Of a DNA stretch of 64,000 nt, positions 17,272-28,660 are shown piece by piece. The notes beneath the pieces are model-generated. The model saw nothing but the letters and a program-made list of their open reading frames with translations, was not told the DNA's origin and made no database searches. The stretch is from Bacteroides faecis MAJ27 (GTDB lineage: Bacteria > Bacteroidota > Bacteroidia > Bacteroidales > Bacteroidaceae). Position 1 is the stretch's first letter, and every line of letters starts with the position of its first letter. The position numbers were made by a program, and so were the translations under genes. The DNA is taken from NCBI RefSeq assembly GCF_900106755.1, contig NZ_FNNN01000007.1, positions 1 to 64,000 on the forward strand, given 5' to 3'.

Positions 17272-19038
17272 ATGCAAAAGCAAGAGATTTCAAACATTAT
17301 GATTTTCTTTGTTACCCAGGACTTGGAAGGGCAACCCCGACAACTGGAGATGCACCTGATGCCGGAGAAAGAAGTATCGATGATGAATCAACGATTCACC
17401 GAATACCTCCAGCGGCAAAGGGAAATGTACAAGCCGTCCCTTGTCCAAAGCCACTTGCCGGATCTTTATCTGTGCCGCTACCAGTTTCCGGCAGGAGTAA
17501 GCTACCCGGATATCCGGCTCTTTGACAAGGATAACAGCTTGGTACAAAAATTCATCACCCGGAACGGAGGAAGCATGCAGGGCAATGTCTCATTGCGCGG
17601 ACTGGAATACCTGCATTCTCACGATGAAGAAAAAAGCCTGCCCATGCTGGTAGCCAGCGGACTTGCCGACCACCTGCTTGTACAGCCGGAAGCCAAACGG
17701 TTCGCGCTGGCACAGGATACTCTCCACGACGATCCGTCGGAAACCCTGACCGCCGTGGAAACCGCCAAAGGAGTGCTTCTGTTCGAATATTCCGGCTTTG
17801 GAAAGACATGCTGCCATGCCTATATGCAACATCTGGCCGACCGTTTCTTCATTACGGACGAAGAGAAACCGGAGTTTGTCAACCTGTACAAGCTGACCCG
17901 TCCGGACGCAGAAGTGGTAAAGGCATTCCAAGCATCTCCCAATGCCTTCTCCTTATATACAAACTCTTTTCTGCCGGAGAAAGCACAATATCTGGATGCG
18001 ACTATCCTGCGGAATGCCCGGCTGGACAGGAGCCACCGCATAGAACCGACATTCGATGCCTATGACAAGTTTGCTTCCTCCTATAACGTGCTCCCCAGTA
18101 TTGCCAATGCCCAGATACTCCGGTTACTATCCTTACAGGAAACCGCAGGAATCTATGGGATAGACTATACAACCAGAAGGATTCCGTTCATACACAAGAA
18201 TTCTTTCAACTCCCAGTTCAATGCGCTGCAGAATATTCCGGCTGAAAATAAAGGCGGACAGGAGAAGGTCAAATCACAGATCCGGGATCAGGCGGCCTAT
18301 ATCCTGAAACGTGATTACGGGCTTATCCCGGACAGCCTGCAAAACAAAGAGATAGACCCCATCATTTCCCTCCAGACTCCCAAAGGAGCCGTCTACCTGC
18401 CCGCCACGGATGAAGGAGCCATCTATAAACAGTGTTACCTGCAATATCTGGCTGACCGTTTCTTCACTCCGGAAGTACAGGCTCTGGGACGAATCAGAGA
18501 ATTCTATATTTCCTGCCCGAACCATAGCACGGAGCATTACATGCAGAAGCATCTGGACCTTTTCCGGTCCAATCCTTTCTACGGGCAGCTGGCGAAAATG
18601 CCATTGTATCCGATAGAGCAATCCGAGCTGTTGAAGAAAGGCGGCTATCCCATAGAGCCGACATACCATGCATTCAAACAGTTTACGGAAGATTACCGGC
18701 TTTCGGTAACACCGGAGAATGCCGAGATATTCACCCTGCTCTTTATACGGGAATACGGATTACCGGCTGATTTCAATACTAATGAAAGCTATAAGGAGTT
18801 CACCCACAAAGGAAATTTTAAACCGCTGGATCAAGAAATGTCCGAACTGCAATCCAAAAAGGGATATAGTGAAAAGGCATTCTACAATATTCAAAACAGG
18901 CAGCAGCAACTCGCGGACAAGATACTTGGCCTGAGATACAGACTGACCTGTCCTCCGTTGCAACTGACCGGACCGGCGGCTTCGGAAAAGAGAAAGACGG
19001 CTTCCCGTCAGAACAAGTCACATAATCCCCGCATCTAA
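17272..19038 (+). CDS. Unknown array protein 5 with an internal duplication
   Basis: 588 residues, the longest member. Motif A occurs twice: VETAKGVLLFEYSGFGK followed by LADRFF (about 161-200), and LQTPKGAVYLPATDEGA followed by LADRFF (about 364-405). Each is followed by a similar downstream segment (EPTFDAYDKF and EPTYHAFKQF). It is best read as two concatenated array modules. Motif B is reduced (KRDYGLIPD). The basic tail is RQNKSHNPRI. Function unknown. Confidence 0.55.
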   Translation: MQKQEISNIMIFFVTQDLEGQPRQLEMHLMPEKEVSMMNQRFTEYLQRQREMYKPSLVQSHLPDLYLCRYQFPAGVSYPDIRLFDKDNSLVQKFITRNGGSMQGNVSLRGLEYLHSHDEEKSLPMLVASGLADHLLVQPEAKRFALAQDTLHDDPSETLTAVETAKGVLLFEYSGFGKTCCHAYMQHLADRFFITDEEKPEFVNLYKLTRPDAEVVKAFQASPNAFSLYTNSFLPEKAQYLDATILRNARLDRSHRIEPTFDAYDKFASSYNVLPSIANAQILRLLSLQETAGIYGIDYTTRRIPFIHKNSFNSQFNALQNIPAENKGGQEKVKSQIRDQAAYILKRDYGLIPDSLQNKEIDPIISLQTPKGAVYLPATDEGAIYKQCYLQYLADRFFTPEVQALGRIREFYISCPNHSTEHYMQKHLDLFRSNPFYGQLAKMPLYPIEQSELLKKGGYPIEPTYHAFKQFTEDYRLSVTPENAEIFTLLFIREYGLPADFNTNESYKEFTHKGNFKPLDQEMSELQSKKGYSEKAFYNIQNRQQQLADKILGLRYRLTCPPLQLTGPAASEKRKTASRQNKSHNPRI

Positions 19039-19049
19039 AACTGATTATC

Positions 19050-20252
19050 ATGCCTGCATGGATGGAAAAAATAAAAGATACATTCACCGCTAAAGCGGAT
19101 TTAAAGAGCCTGTTTATTGTGTTACAGCCGGATAATCAAGTCTCGACTGTCATGGTCGTGTCGTATGTTCCGACGGATAAGGACTCTTTTCAGGTATTTA
19201 TGGATCTGACCGCCCGGATTGCTATGGATCAGAAAACCATACCGGATAACTTATTGCTGCATTTTGAGGGAATACCTGCTAAAGATATTCCTTTCACCAG
19301 CGAACTACCGGCGAAAGACAGTGAGAAAGCCCTCAGTTTCATCGCCTCTTACGGAGGCATCACTGAAAACAACTCCGTACCTTTACGGAAAGCGGCTTAT
19401 TTGAGAGCATGCCAAAGGGAACTGACGGCAGAGAATATCCGGGATCTGGACTACTCACCAGCTTATAAGTGCTTTATTGCACACGAAGATGCGATGGAGA
19501 AGATTGCGGCAGGAAAGCAAGCCAAACAGTTCTACACCATAGCTGAAACGGAACAAGGTGTCCGCGTATTCAATGACGGACTTTCCGGGACTATAAAGTT
19601 TCGGGATTACCTGCAATCGACAGCGGACAATTTCTACTCAAGCTCTTTGCAGGATGTGGAGTCATTGAATATTTACCGGATAGAAACCGTCTCCCGCCGG
19701 ATGCTGGAACTCTCCAACGGGAATCAGACCACCATGCCGCAGGCCGGGATGGAAATTCTGGCGAATTACAAGCCGTCCGTCACTTTCGACATGCATCCTA
19801 CGGGAGAAAATCTCAACCGGTTTGTCACAGCCGGCGCATTGGAACTCTCTATCCGTAACCGGAACATTATGACACTTCAGGACATAGCAGCCAGAGGATA
19901 CGCCCATTTACCGGCAGACGAATCGTTTGCCTATAAAAAGGATTTCTTGTTTGTGGAGAAAGGTATCCGTGAGATTACCCGGCAAAAGGAATTGTACCGG
20001 GATTATCCTTTCCGGCAGAAGATGGATGAATTACAAAATGCTGCCAGGTCATTGGCGCAAACACTGTTAAACAGGGATGGAGTCCGGAAGAACTATCATC
20101 GGGTAAGCCCGCCTGTTGTTGTTTCTAAGAAAGGAGAAGCTCAAACAGCCGAAAAACCGCAAGACAAGCCCGGACTGTCCTGTGGCAATGAAAAGAAAAA
20201 GGTCAAGACAAAAACCGCTTCCGTTAAAAAGCAGGCGAAGCCCAAATTATAA
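19050..20252 (+). CDS. Unknown array protein 6
   Basis: 400 residues. N-terminal domain with SVPLRKAAYLRACQRE, motif A near 164-200 (AETEQGVRVFNDGLSGTIKF, then TADNFYSS) and little left of motif B. It has a long Lys-rich tail ending KKQAKPKL. Its TAA stop overlaps the ATG of the next gene (TAATG), so translation is probably coupled. Function unknown. Confidence 0.5.
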   Translation: MPAWMEKIKDTFTAKADLKSLFIVLQPDNQVSTVMVVSYVPTDKDSFQVFMDLTARIAMDQKTIPDNLLLHFEGIPAKDIPFTSELPAKDSEKALSFIASYGGITENNSVPLRKAAYLRACQRELTAENIRDLDYSPAYKCFIAHEDAMEKIAAGKQAKQFYTIAETEQGVRVFNDGLSGTIKFRDYLQSTADNFYSSSLQDVESLNIYRIETVSRRMLELSNGNQTTMPQAGMEILANYKPSVTFDMHPTGENLNRFVTAGALELSIRNRNIMTLQDIAARGYAHLPADESFAYKKDFLFVEKGIREITRQKELYRDYPFRQKMDELQNAARSLAQTLLNRDGVRKNYHRVSPPVVVSKKGEAQTAEKPQDKPGLSCGNEKKKVKTKTASVKKQAKPKL

Positions 20253-21124
20253 TGCATATGGAACTGATAAATAATACATTCATTCCCGAAAAAGAGATAC
20301 CACGTAGCCGCAGGGCTGCCGGAAGGAAAGCATTCCTGCAAACTTTCAGAAACCTGTTTACCAGCCGGAATCATTTCAGGAGATTCATGGATACTTACCG
20401 TTTCAACACGATCCGCTGGAGCGCGTCCAACCTCCACGAACCCTCATGGGGAAAACGGATCGGATTATTCTTTCGTACCAAAAATCCAATCGCTATCCTC
20501 CGGGATGATTACCGGAGCAATCGCAGTAATCTGTTGAATAAATGGGAAACGTCCAGCCTGAACCGTATCCAGATGGAACTGGTCCGAATGGGTAGTATGC
20601 CTATTCAGAATAAGGACAGACATACTTTCAAAGCTCTGAACAGCATTGAAAAGAAAATCAAACAACTGCAGGAATATGAAGGATGTCCCGATATGAGCCA
20701 TGAAAAGCAGCTTCTGGCAACATACAAGTACATTCTTTCTTCTCCTTTTGACCGGAAGTTCGGAGGATTGCCACCCGATGAGATTTGTGGGATGCTTCAG
20801 CAGAACGGACTGTCTGAATCAAACCTTCCTTACCAAAATTACGAAGGAATCCTCCAGGGCCGTGAAACAGTCATGTACGAACTGGCAACCGGAAAGAACG
20901 GGGAGAAATACCTCCAACCGGCAGATCAGGTGAAACTGAATGCGGGAATGTCAGGAATCTCAATGGATTTAATCAGCCATTTTCCGGCAAAGGAAATACC
21001 CCTGCCGAATCTGACGGAAAGCATACAAGTATCGGAAAAGAAAGAGAAGCTCTCCATTCCCAAAGAACCGAAGAAAAGGGTACGGAAAGAAAAATCAAAG
21101 GTCAAGAGTGTAAAAATTAAATAG
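20252..21124 (+). CDS. Unknown basic protein upstream of topoisomerase III
   Basis: 290 residues (288 if the ATG at 20258 is used). The first 100 residues are very basic (PRSRRAAGRKAFLQTFRNLF), suggesting nucleic-acid binding, followed by a helical middle and a tail ending KSKVKSVKIK. It is not an obvious member of the motif A/B family. I do not recognise the family. It ends the array part of the operon 26 nt before topoisomerase III. Confidence 0.5.
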   Translation: MHMELINNTFIPEKEIPRSRRAAGRKAFLQTFRNLFTSRNHFRRFMDTYRFNTIRWSASNLHEPSWGKRIGLFFRTKNPIAILRDDYRSNRSNLLNKWETSSLNRIQMELVRMGSMPIQNKDRHTFKALNSIEKKIKQLQEYEGCPDMSHEKQLLATYKYILSSPFDRKFGGLPPDEICGMLQQNGLSESNLPYQNYEGILQGRETVMYELATGKNGEKYLQPADQVKLNAGMSGISMDLISHFPAKEIPLPNLTESIQVSEKKEKLSIPKEPKKRVRKEKSKVKSVKIK

Positions 21125-21150
21125 TCATTCATATTAAAAAAGAAAGTAAC

Positions 21151-23226
21151 ATGAAAACAATTTGTATTTGTGAGAAGCCCTCGGTGGCACGCAGCATTGC
21201 CCGGGTCCTGGGCGTAACGGAGAAACAGGAAGGATACTTGAGTGGGAACGGATATGCCGTCACATGAACTTACGGCCATCTGTTGGCATTGGCCCTGCCT
21301 CAAGACTACGGCATTGTCCATGTGGAAAAGGAGATGCTGCCTATTATTCCCGACCCGTTCAAACTGGTTGTCCGTCAGATTAAAACCGAAGATGGATACA
21401 AGGCTGATCCGACGGCTCTGAAACAATTGGAAGTAATCCGTAAACTGTTGGGTCAGGCTGATCAAGTGATATCCTGTACTGATGCAGGGCGGGAAGGAGA
21501 GTTAATTATGAGATATGTGCTTGAATATCTGGGATATCATAAGGAAACCAAACGCTTGTGGATATCTTCCATGACAGAAAAATCGATACGGGAAGGATTT
21601 GATAGCCTCAAATCAAGTAAGGAGTTTGACAACCTGTACCGTGCCGCTAAAGCCAGGAGAGAATCAGATTGGGTCGTCGGTATGAATGCCAGCCTGTCTT
21701 TGAGCATGGCTGCAGGCAAGAGTAACTATTCTCTGGGAAGAGTACAGACACCGGCACTTGGCATGATTTGCCGTCGATATCTGGACAACAGGGATTTTAT
21801 AGCCAAACCCTATTATCTGCTACAGCTACGGACAACGAAAGCAGGGAAAGAACTCGTCTTAACCTGTACCGGGAAATATGATACACCGGAAAAACTCGAT
21901 GTGGACCGTAAAAAAGTGTATGAAGAGACGACAGCCAAAGTGGTGCAAGTGGAGAAGAAAGAGGTTCCAGAAGAAGCTCCGCTACTTTATGACCTGACCG
22001 CCCTGCAACGAAGTGCCAATACCAAACTCGGACTGACCGCAGAACAGACGCTGAACATTGCTCAAAAATTATATGAAGGAGGCTACATTTCGTATCCCCG
22101 TACCGGATGTAGCTATATCACAGAAGACATCTTCGAACAAGTCCCTTCCCTCATCGGCCTGCTTAAGCAACATCCCCGTTTCACATGGCATGCGGAAAAC
22201 CTCTGTAACCAGCCTTTAAACCGGCACTGTGTGGACGATAGCAAGATGACGGACCATCATGCGTTAATCATTACGGAGAACTATCCCCAGAGGCTTTCCC
22301 TTGACGAGCAGAATATCTATTCCATGATCGCGGGACGCATGTTGGAGGCTTTCTCCGGCAAATGCCTGAAAGAAACGGTATCCGTACAAGCGGACTGTAA
22401 CGGCGTTCTTTTCGGGATAAAAGGAAGCCAAATCAAAGTTCCGGGGTGGAGAGGCATCTATAACGAACCCAGTGAGAAAGAAGAAGGAAGTCTTCTGCCC
22501 GAATTTCAGGAAGACGAAATATTGCCCGTGCTCGGTATTGATACATTGGTCAAGAAAACCAAACCGCAGCCCATATTCACTGAGGCAAGCCTGCTTGCTG
22601 CGATGGAAGGTTGTGGCAGAACATTGGACGATGAAAAGGAAAAAGAGGCAATGGAGGATTCCGGCTTGGGTACACCGGCTACACGTGCCGGAATCATCGA
22701 ACTGCTCATTGCCAGACACTACGTGGAAAGAAACGGACGGTCACTGATTCCCACTCCCAAAGGACTGGAAGTATATGATATTGTAAAAGAGAAGATGATC
22801 GCCAACGTGAGCATGACCGGAGGGTGGGAATGCGCCTTGCATGAAATCGAAACCGGCAAAGTTTCCACGGAAACATTTACTCAGAGCATCAATTCCTATA
22901 CCCAACAAATCACCTCGGAACTGCTTGCCCTGAAACTTAACCATCCGGACTTGCCACATTGTAACTGCCCCAAATGCGGAGCAGAAACGATTATCGTCTT
23001 TAACAAGGTCGCCAAATGCAGCGATCCCAATTGTGGGTTCCTGTTATTTAGAACGTTCAACGGCAGGGAACTGACGGATAATCAGATGCTCCTGCTGCTA
23101 TCGGGGAAACGTACCGGATATCTGAAGTTTACCAGCAAGAAAGGAAAGAAGTATGAGGCATCACTCGAGCTGGATGACAATTACAGGATTGAGATGACTT
23201 TCAAGGATAATAAACCTAAAAAATAA
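21151..23226 (+). pseudogene. Type IA DNA topoisomerase III (Exc-like) with in-frame TGA at a conserved Trp
   Basis: The full frame from the ATG at 21151 is 691 codons, normal for topoisomerase III. The N-terminal Toprim domain starts MKTICICEKPSVARSIARVL. TGA at 21265-21267 (codon 39) falls in YAVT-stop-TYGHL, where the family has Trp (AVTWTxGHL). Toprim acids are seen in SCTDAGREGE; catalytic Tyr322 is in YPRTGCSY; a C-terminal zinc finger (CPKCG...CSDPNCG) follows near 605. In CTnDOT the homologous exc gene aids excision. The other five tryptophans are TGG. A restart at the ATG of 21283 would lose the N-terminal Toprim strand, so activity without readthrough is doubtful. Confidence 0.85.
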
Positions 23227-23237
23227 AGAAGCGACTT

Positions 23238-23456
23238 ATGAAAAAAGAAATGGAAGAGATACCGGATGAACTGAATCCGGACTTAATGCTGAATACGATT
23301 GCTTCCGAACTGCTGATCAAGATAGCCAAAGGGGAGATTGATATCCAGAAGCTGGTCAGGAAACAACTCTCGGACAGGGGAATCGATGACCAACGGAACT
23401 GGATAGGACCGGACAAGGCAAGAAAATATTGGGAGAAATATAAGATGCCTGTCTAA
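23238..23456 (+). CDS. Small conserved protein downstream of topoisomerase III
   Basis: 72 residues, acidic then helical, ending in DDQRNWIGPDKARKYWEKYK. It resembles the small unnamed proteins that often follow topoisomerase III in Bacteroidales elements, with a (D/N)xxxW(I/V)GxxKA signature. Function unknown. It starts 11 nt after the topoisomerase stop. Both Trp codons are TGG. Confidence 0.5.
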   Translation: MKKEMEEIPDELNPDLMLNTIASELLIKIAKGEIDIQKLVRKQLSDRGIDDQRNWIGPDKARKYWEKYKMPV

Positions 23457-23490
23457 ACCAAGTCAGTCAGGATAAGAAGATAATTGCAGG

Positions 23491-23898
23491 TTATTCAATC
23501 CGTTTGTAGGCCAGCCTGCAAATACCGGATCTGAAACATTTGTTCCCGGTCATTTCCCATGAGGAAGGACCGGGAATTTCTGTAAACAGACGTATGCCGT
23601 CCCCTTGGATATACGGTGCGACAAAAAGGATGATTTCATCCACCAACCAGTATCTGAACATGCTGCTTATAACGGAAATTGTATCCGGAGCCGCTTCTAT
23701 GAAATAAATACCTTCATTTTTCTTTTTCCATTGTGTCAATGAGATGAAAGATACATCCGGCCCGAGAGTCTGTGTAGCACGTTCCCGTATTTTGGTGAGG
23801 CCATATTTGTTCGGATTATCCCACAAAGGGGAAGAAACAGTCCTGTCGAAGAGGTATCCGTCAAGAGTAGTGATTGCAAGTAATTGGAGTTTTGCCAT
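23491..23898 (-). CDS. RibD C-terminal/dihydrofolate-reductase-like protein
   Basis: 135 residues from the ATG at 23898. MAKLQLLAITTLDGYLFDRT at the start and the later DEIILFVAPYIQGDGIRLF segment match the reductase domain of the RibD/DHFR-like superfamily, which binds NADPH. Stand-alone copies are known passengers in Bacteroidales conjugative elements; the substrate is unknown. The frame is open further upstream but without family similarity. A 69-nt hairpin element (23949-24017) lies in its 5' region. Confidence 0.65.
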   Translation of the reverse strand: MAKLQLLAITTLDGYLFDRTVSSPLWDNPNKYGLTKIRERATQTLGPDVSFISLTQWKKKNEGIYFIEAAPDTISVISSMFRYWLVDEIILFVAPYIQGDGIRLFTEIPGPSSWEMTGNKCFRSGICRLAYKRIE

Positions 23899-23948
23899 AA
23901 GTATAATATTTAACCTATAAATATTATTCGGCAGAAGTATTTGAGAAA

Positions 23949-24017
23949 GCGTGGCCTTACCCAACTCCAAGACGGAGGTTCTGGTAAACCTATGAATAGT
24001 AGCTGTGTAAGCCACGC
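23949..24017 (-). ncRNA. Candidate structured leader RNA upstream of the RibD-like gene
   Basis: GCGTGGC (23949) pairs with GCCACGC (ending 24017), extended by CTTAC/GTAAG, and encloses an inner AACTCC...GGAGGTT hairpin. On the minus strand it sits 50 nt before the RibD-like start. A similarly framed element is at 45415-45487. It also lies downstream of topoisomerase III, where CTnDOT encodes the small RNA RteR, so an RteR-like role is an alternative. Confidence 0.35.
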
Positions 24018-24055
24018 TATGACAAAGCATAGCATAAGCAATACACAAAAAGCCT

Positions 24056-24802
<747 letters not shown>

Positions 24803-24813
24803 TTAAATAGGGA

Positions 24814-26826
24814 TTATTCATCGTCTGCCGTTTCCAGCAGGTGTTTCAAGTTGGGATCATTTTGGATGCGAAGCAGCTCTTTTTCGATGATTTGCGTCAC
24901 GTCTTCCTTGATTTGATAGTAGTTCCTTTCGATTTCCTCTTGCATGTGGTCCTTACCATCCGCACCGGTAAAGTCGGTTATGACGGGGATAGGCTTGTAG
25001 GCTTTTGTTTCGGCGGCTACCCGTTCATTGTCCACCACGATCTCGCAATGGAATATCTTCTGTTCTATCTTCTCCCCGAAGTTGTCGCAGACACTGCCGA
25101 CAAACTCTCCTTGCGAGAGGTTGGAGATTTTGGAGGCAGGTATCAGCGAGTCGAGCTGGGTACTGATATTGGTTGAGGTGTCTTCACGGGTCATATTAAT
25201 GGATTTGCGCTGTTGGAGCACTTTCCCAAACCTTTCAGAAAGGTTTTTCGCTGTTTCTCCGACCACTTGCCCGGAAAAGATATTTCCAATTGTGTTCTGG
25301 ATCACCCGCGCCTCCTTATCACCGTAGTCACGTATTAACTGGCTGAAATCCTGTGCTCCCAGACATACTGCCACTTTGTTGCTACGGGCGGTAGCGATCA
25401 GGGTGTCAAGTCCTTTAAAGTAAAGTGTGGGAACCTCATCCACTAGAATAGAGCATTTGAGCCTGCCTTTTCGGTTGACCATTTTAACGATACGGGCATT
25501 ATACAATCCTAACGCACATGAGTAAATATTCTGTCTGTCAGGGTTATTGCCGACGCACAAAACTTTGGGTTCCTCCGGATTATTGATATCCAGCGTGAAG
25601 TCATCTCCGGTCATAATCCAATATAAGGCAGGTGAGATCAGCCTTGATAGCGGAATTTTGGCGGAAGCTATCTGCCCTTGGAGCTGCTCCATCGCACCAC
25701 CTTTCCATGCATCCATAAAAGGTGACAGGTAATTCTCCAGCTCCCGGTAAGAGGTCAGTATGGTGAACAGGTCGGAATACGGTTTATTCAATAGCTCTAT
25801 GGCATGTGGGAAGGTGCAGAATTTCCCGTTTTCATAGATTTTAAGATACCAGATCACCGCCGCAAATAGCACAATCGGGCTTTCTACAAAGAAATCTCCC
25901 TGCTTTTGAATCCAACTCTTGTTCAAATTTAACATGATTACATACGCTGATTCGTATGCATCCGCGATATCGGATAGAAACGAAGGATTGAGGGGATTGC
26001 ACCGGTGGCTGTATCTGGGATCATCGAAATTAATCACATAAAATCCGACCGGCTTGGCATACTTATCCTTGTTTTTAAGCAGCTGGTTATAAGCAATTAT
26101 GCTTAAATCCGGATACTTAAAATCATAGATATAGGCGGCGAATCCTTTCTCTATCTGCTGGCGGATATAGTTATTGATGATGGCATAACTCTTTCCTGAT
26201 CCCGGCGTGCCTAATATCAATGAGGCGCGGAAGGGATTAATCACGTTTATCCAGCCTGAATAGGTCTTTCGTTGGTAACGGAAACGGGTGGGCAGGTTTA
26301 CCGAGTATTCATTGGCAATCAACCTGCGCTCCTGCATGAAGCTCTCGTTCTCGTCGTTAAAGACGTCATCCATGAGTTGGTTCTTCAACAGGCGGCTGAT
26401 CCAGGTTCCGGCGGTAAGCAGGCTGATATATCCGGCAGCTACGGTAGCTACATATAATAAGGTTAGAAGCGCGACGGGGAAGCGTGCCGTCAGTAAGAGC
26501 TCGCTACCAAAAAAGAGCAGCATCCCGGCTATAAGGTAACAGCCGATACTCCTTCATGACATCTCCACGTCCTTCCGTCCTTTCGCTCCCATGCAGGAGA
26601 AGAAAAGGAAGAGCAGACTGAAGGACTTGCTCACCAGCGAATGGGAAAACAGCCCGGTATCCCGCTGGAAATTGAGCAGTATCTTGTCCACGACACCGAT
26701 GTTCAGGTTCATGGAAAGAAAATAGGGATAGCAGAAATAATAGACATTCATCACTAAAAATAGGATGCTGATGGCCCTCATGAAGTCAAGGTTCTTATTG
26801 AGCCCTCTGGTTTCGTCTTGTGACAT
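24814..26826 (-). pseudogene. mobC: MobC/TraG/VirD4-type coupling protein with in-frame TGA at a Trp position
   Basis: The full frame from the ATG at 26826 is 670 codons. It has N-terminal membrane segments (ISILFLVMNVYYFCYPYFL and two more), then TGA at 26556-26554 (codon 91) in VEMS-stop-RSIGCYL. It then has the cytoplasmic ATPase with Walker A GTPGSGKS (206-213) and Walker B CSILVDEVP. The coupling protein links the relaxosome to a mating channel. Downstream of the stop the membrane and ATPase parts are intact, and six other Trp codons are TGG. It comes 33 nt after mobB, with the mobA-mobB-mobC order of CTnDOT. Confidence 0.85.
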
Positions 26827-26859
26827 AAGCGGTATGATAATTAATGGTGATACATTTTA

Positions 26860-28089
26860 TTAGCCCAGATGCGGACCTCTGCGTTTTCTCTTTTTCTTTT
26901 TCCCGTAAGGGCTTTGCGTCAGGTCGTCTGCCGGATACGGATAGGATTCCAAAGAGAATATATCAAGCAGTCCTTCCACCAGCTCCGTCTCTTTCATTTC
27001 CGGTTCGGACGGATGGATAACAGGGGCTTCTTCAGTCTTTTCCGGTGGGATCGTGCCGTACTTCCGGTTTATAACCGATGCCGAATATTCTTTGCCCAGA
27101 AGCGAGCCCTTGAATACGGTCTTTGAGTTATGGTCGATGTAGGTCACGCCATAGATCACACCGGAATCGTTCTGCCAGAGTATGGCGGCAATGCCTTTTC
27201 CAGAAAGTTCCTGCAGGAATCCCTGACGGGTGGGCTGTCCTTGCAGGGCGGTAGCGATAGCTTCCTTCGTCTGTACGGGTACGGGATGTCGGGCAATTCA
27301 TTGTTTGCTTTTCACAAATTTCTTTTGGAGTGCCTCGTAGCCTACGCTTTTACCGATCTTGCTGGATTTGATGGCTACGCCGGTCCGTTCTCCTTTTTCA
27401 TCGGTAGCCGCATAGACCAGTCCATGATAGGTCTTTCCCTTTATCGTCTTGTGGGCCTCTTCCACCGTTACATGGAAAAGGCCAAGCAGGGCTTTAAACT
27501 CCTTGACGGATTGGAACTTGTATCCCTGCATGACGGGCTTGACCACATTGGCTATCTGATGCTTGATATCCCCCTTCCGGTAATCGACGGCAGTCAGCGG
27601 CAGGGATTCCCGTCGCTCCATCTTCTCGGCGGGTAACAGATGGTATTTCCTCTCCAGCTCCCGGCAAACAGCGGTCGAGCGTTGCCATTCTTTGTAATCT
27701 TTAATTTTCTTTCCCTGCTCGTCAATACGCAGGGAGACGATATGGATGTGGGGCCTGCCGATATCCTCATGCCGGTAGATGATATAGGGTTGGTTGCCAT
27801 ATCCCATTTTTTCCATGTATTCCTGGCCGATAGCGGTCAACTGTTCATCGGTCAGCACATCGTCCGGGTGTGGATTTAATGAAATGTGGATAACGGGCTT
27901 CTCAGTCCGGCGGTTAGCCGCCAGATACGGTTCGAAGGAACGGATGCAGTGCTGGATGGTCGGATGGCCGTCTGCCGGTTCCATGATCCGGTTTCATGCC
28001 AGTGGCCGTGCCTGCTGCTTGTCCACTTTTTCTTGATTGTAGTATAATGCCCCGTAAACGGAGGCTCCTGATGTTATTTTTGCAACCAT
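26860..28089 (-). pseudogene. mobB: MobB relaxase with two in-frame TGA codons
   Basis: The full frame from the ATG at 28089 is 409 codons. TGA occurs at codons 32 (27996-27994, in RPLA-stop-NRIME) and 264 (27300-27298, in KSKQ-stop-IARHP). Between them lies the MOBP-type relaxase domain with the metal-binding histidines in GRPHIHIVSLRI. A basic C-terminal region follows (KKKKRKRRGPHLG). The protein nicks oriT and leads the strand into the recipient. Two TGG codons remain (KEWQ, ILWQ). The start overlaps the end of mobA by 16 nt, indicating coupled translation. With both stops unread no relaxase core is made from the normal start. Confidence 0.85.
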
Positions 28090-28535
28090 TGTTCAAATTC
28101 TTGGGTGAGACGGATAATCTCCCGGTTGAGAGATATTAGTTCAATAGTCAGTTGCTCCAATTTATAGAGCATGGCAAGAGCCTTCTTTTCGGATAGTCCG
28201 GTATGCAGAGCTTTGACTGCCTGGTTATAGTTTACTCCGATCCGGCGGTATTCGCTCTGCAGGTTGGTCAGCTTGATGTAGTAGTCCGTTGCCGCCTTAT
28301 CTATTTTCACGACTTTCATCGGTTTGTCGAAAAGGGCGGCAAGGATGAACTGGGATTTATTATTAGCTCCCGAATTCTCAAAGAGCCTCTCAAACTCGAT
28401 GTTCTGGAGTTCGTCCAGACGGAATCCGTAATAATAAGAATGAAGTTCTGATTCCTCTTTGGGATTCCGTCCGCCTCTTCATTTGCTCGAAGTGTCAGCC
28501 CGTCCGGGTTTGCGTGTACTATTGATTTTAGCCAT
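28074..28535 (-). pseudogene. mobA: MobA relaxosome accessory protein with in-frame TGA at codon 19
   Basis: The frame from the ATG at 28535 is 153 codons. A basic N-terminus MAKINSTRKPGRADTSSK is followed by TGA (28481-28479), then RGGRNPKEESELHSYYYGFR and a helical region (DELQNIEFERLFENSG...EQWLQK). It resembles the MobA/MobC-type ribbon-helix-helix proteins that bind oriT beside the relaxase. It is the first gene of the mob operon. The oriT is expected near here but is not identifiable by eye. 10-bp TGAC repeats lie about 70 nt upstream. Confidence 0.75.
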
Positions 28536-28605
28536 ATCTTTTCAGGTTTTATTTATCCGGCAGCAAAATAAGTGATAATTTTGATACGAACCTAAAATCG
28601 GAAAG

Positions 28606-28640
28606 TGACTACAAATGACAAGAGATGACTATTTGTGACA
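28606..28640. repeat. 10-bp-phased TGAC repeats upstream of the mob operon
   Basis: TGACT, TGACA, TGACT and TGACA begin at 28606, 28616, 28626 and 28636, exactly 10 bp apart. They lie between the stop of rteC and the start of mobA. It is the same unit type as at 8731 and 10871. Confidence 0.75.
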
Positions 28641-28660
28641 GGGGGTAAAAATACCCCTGT

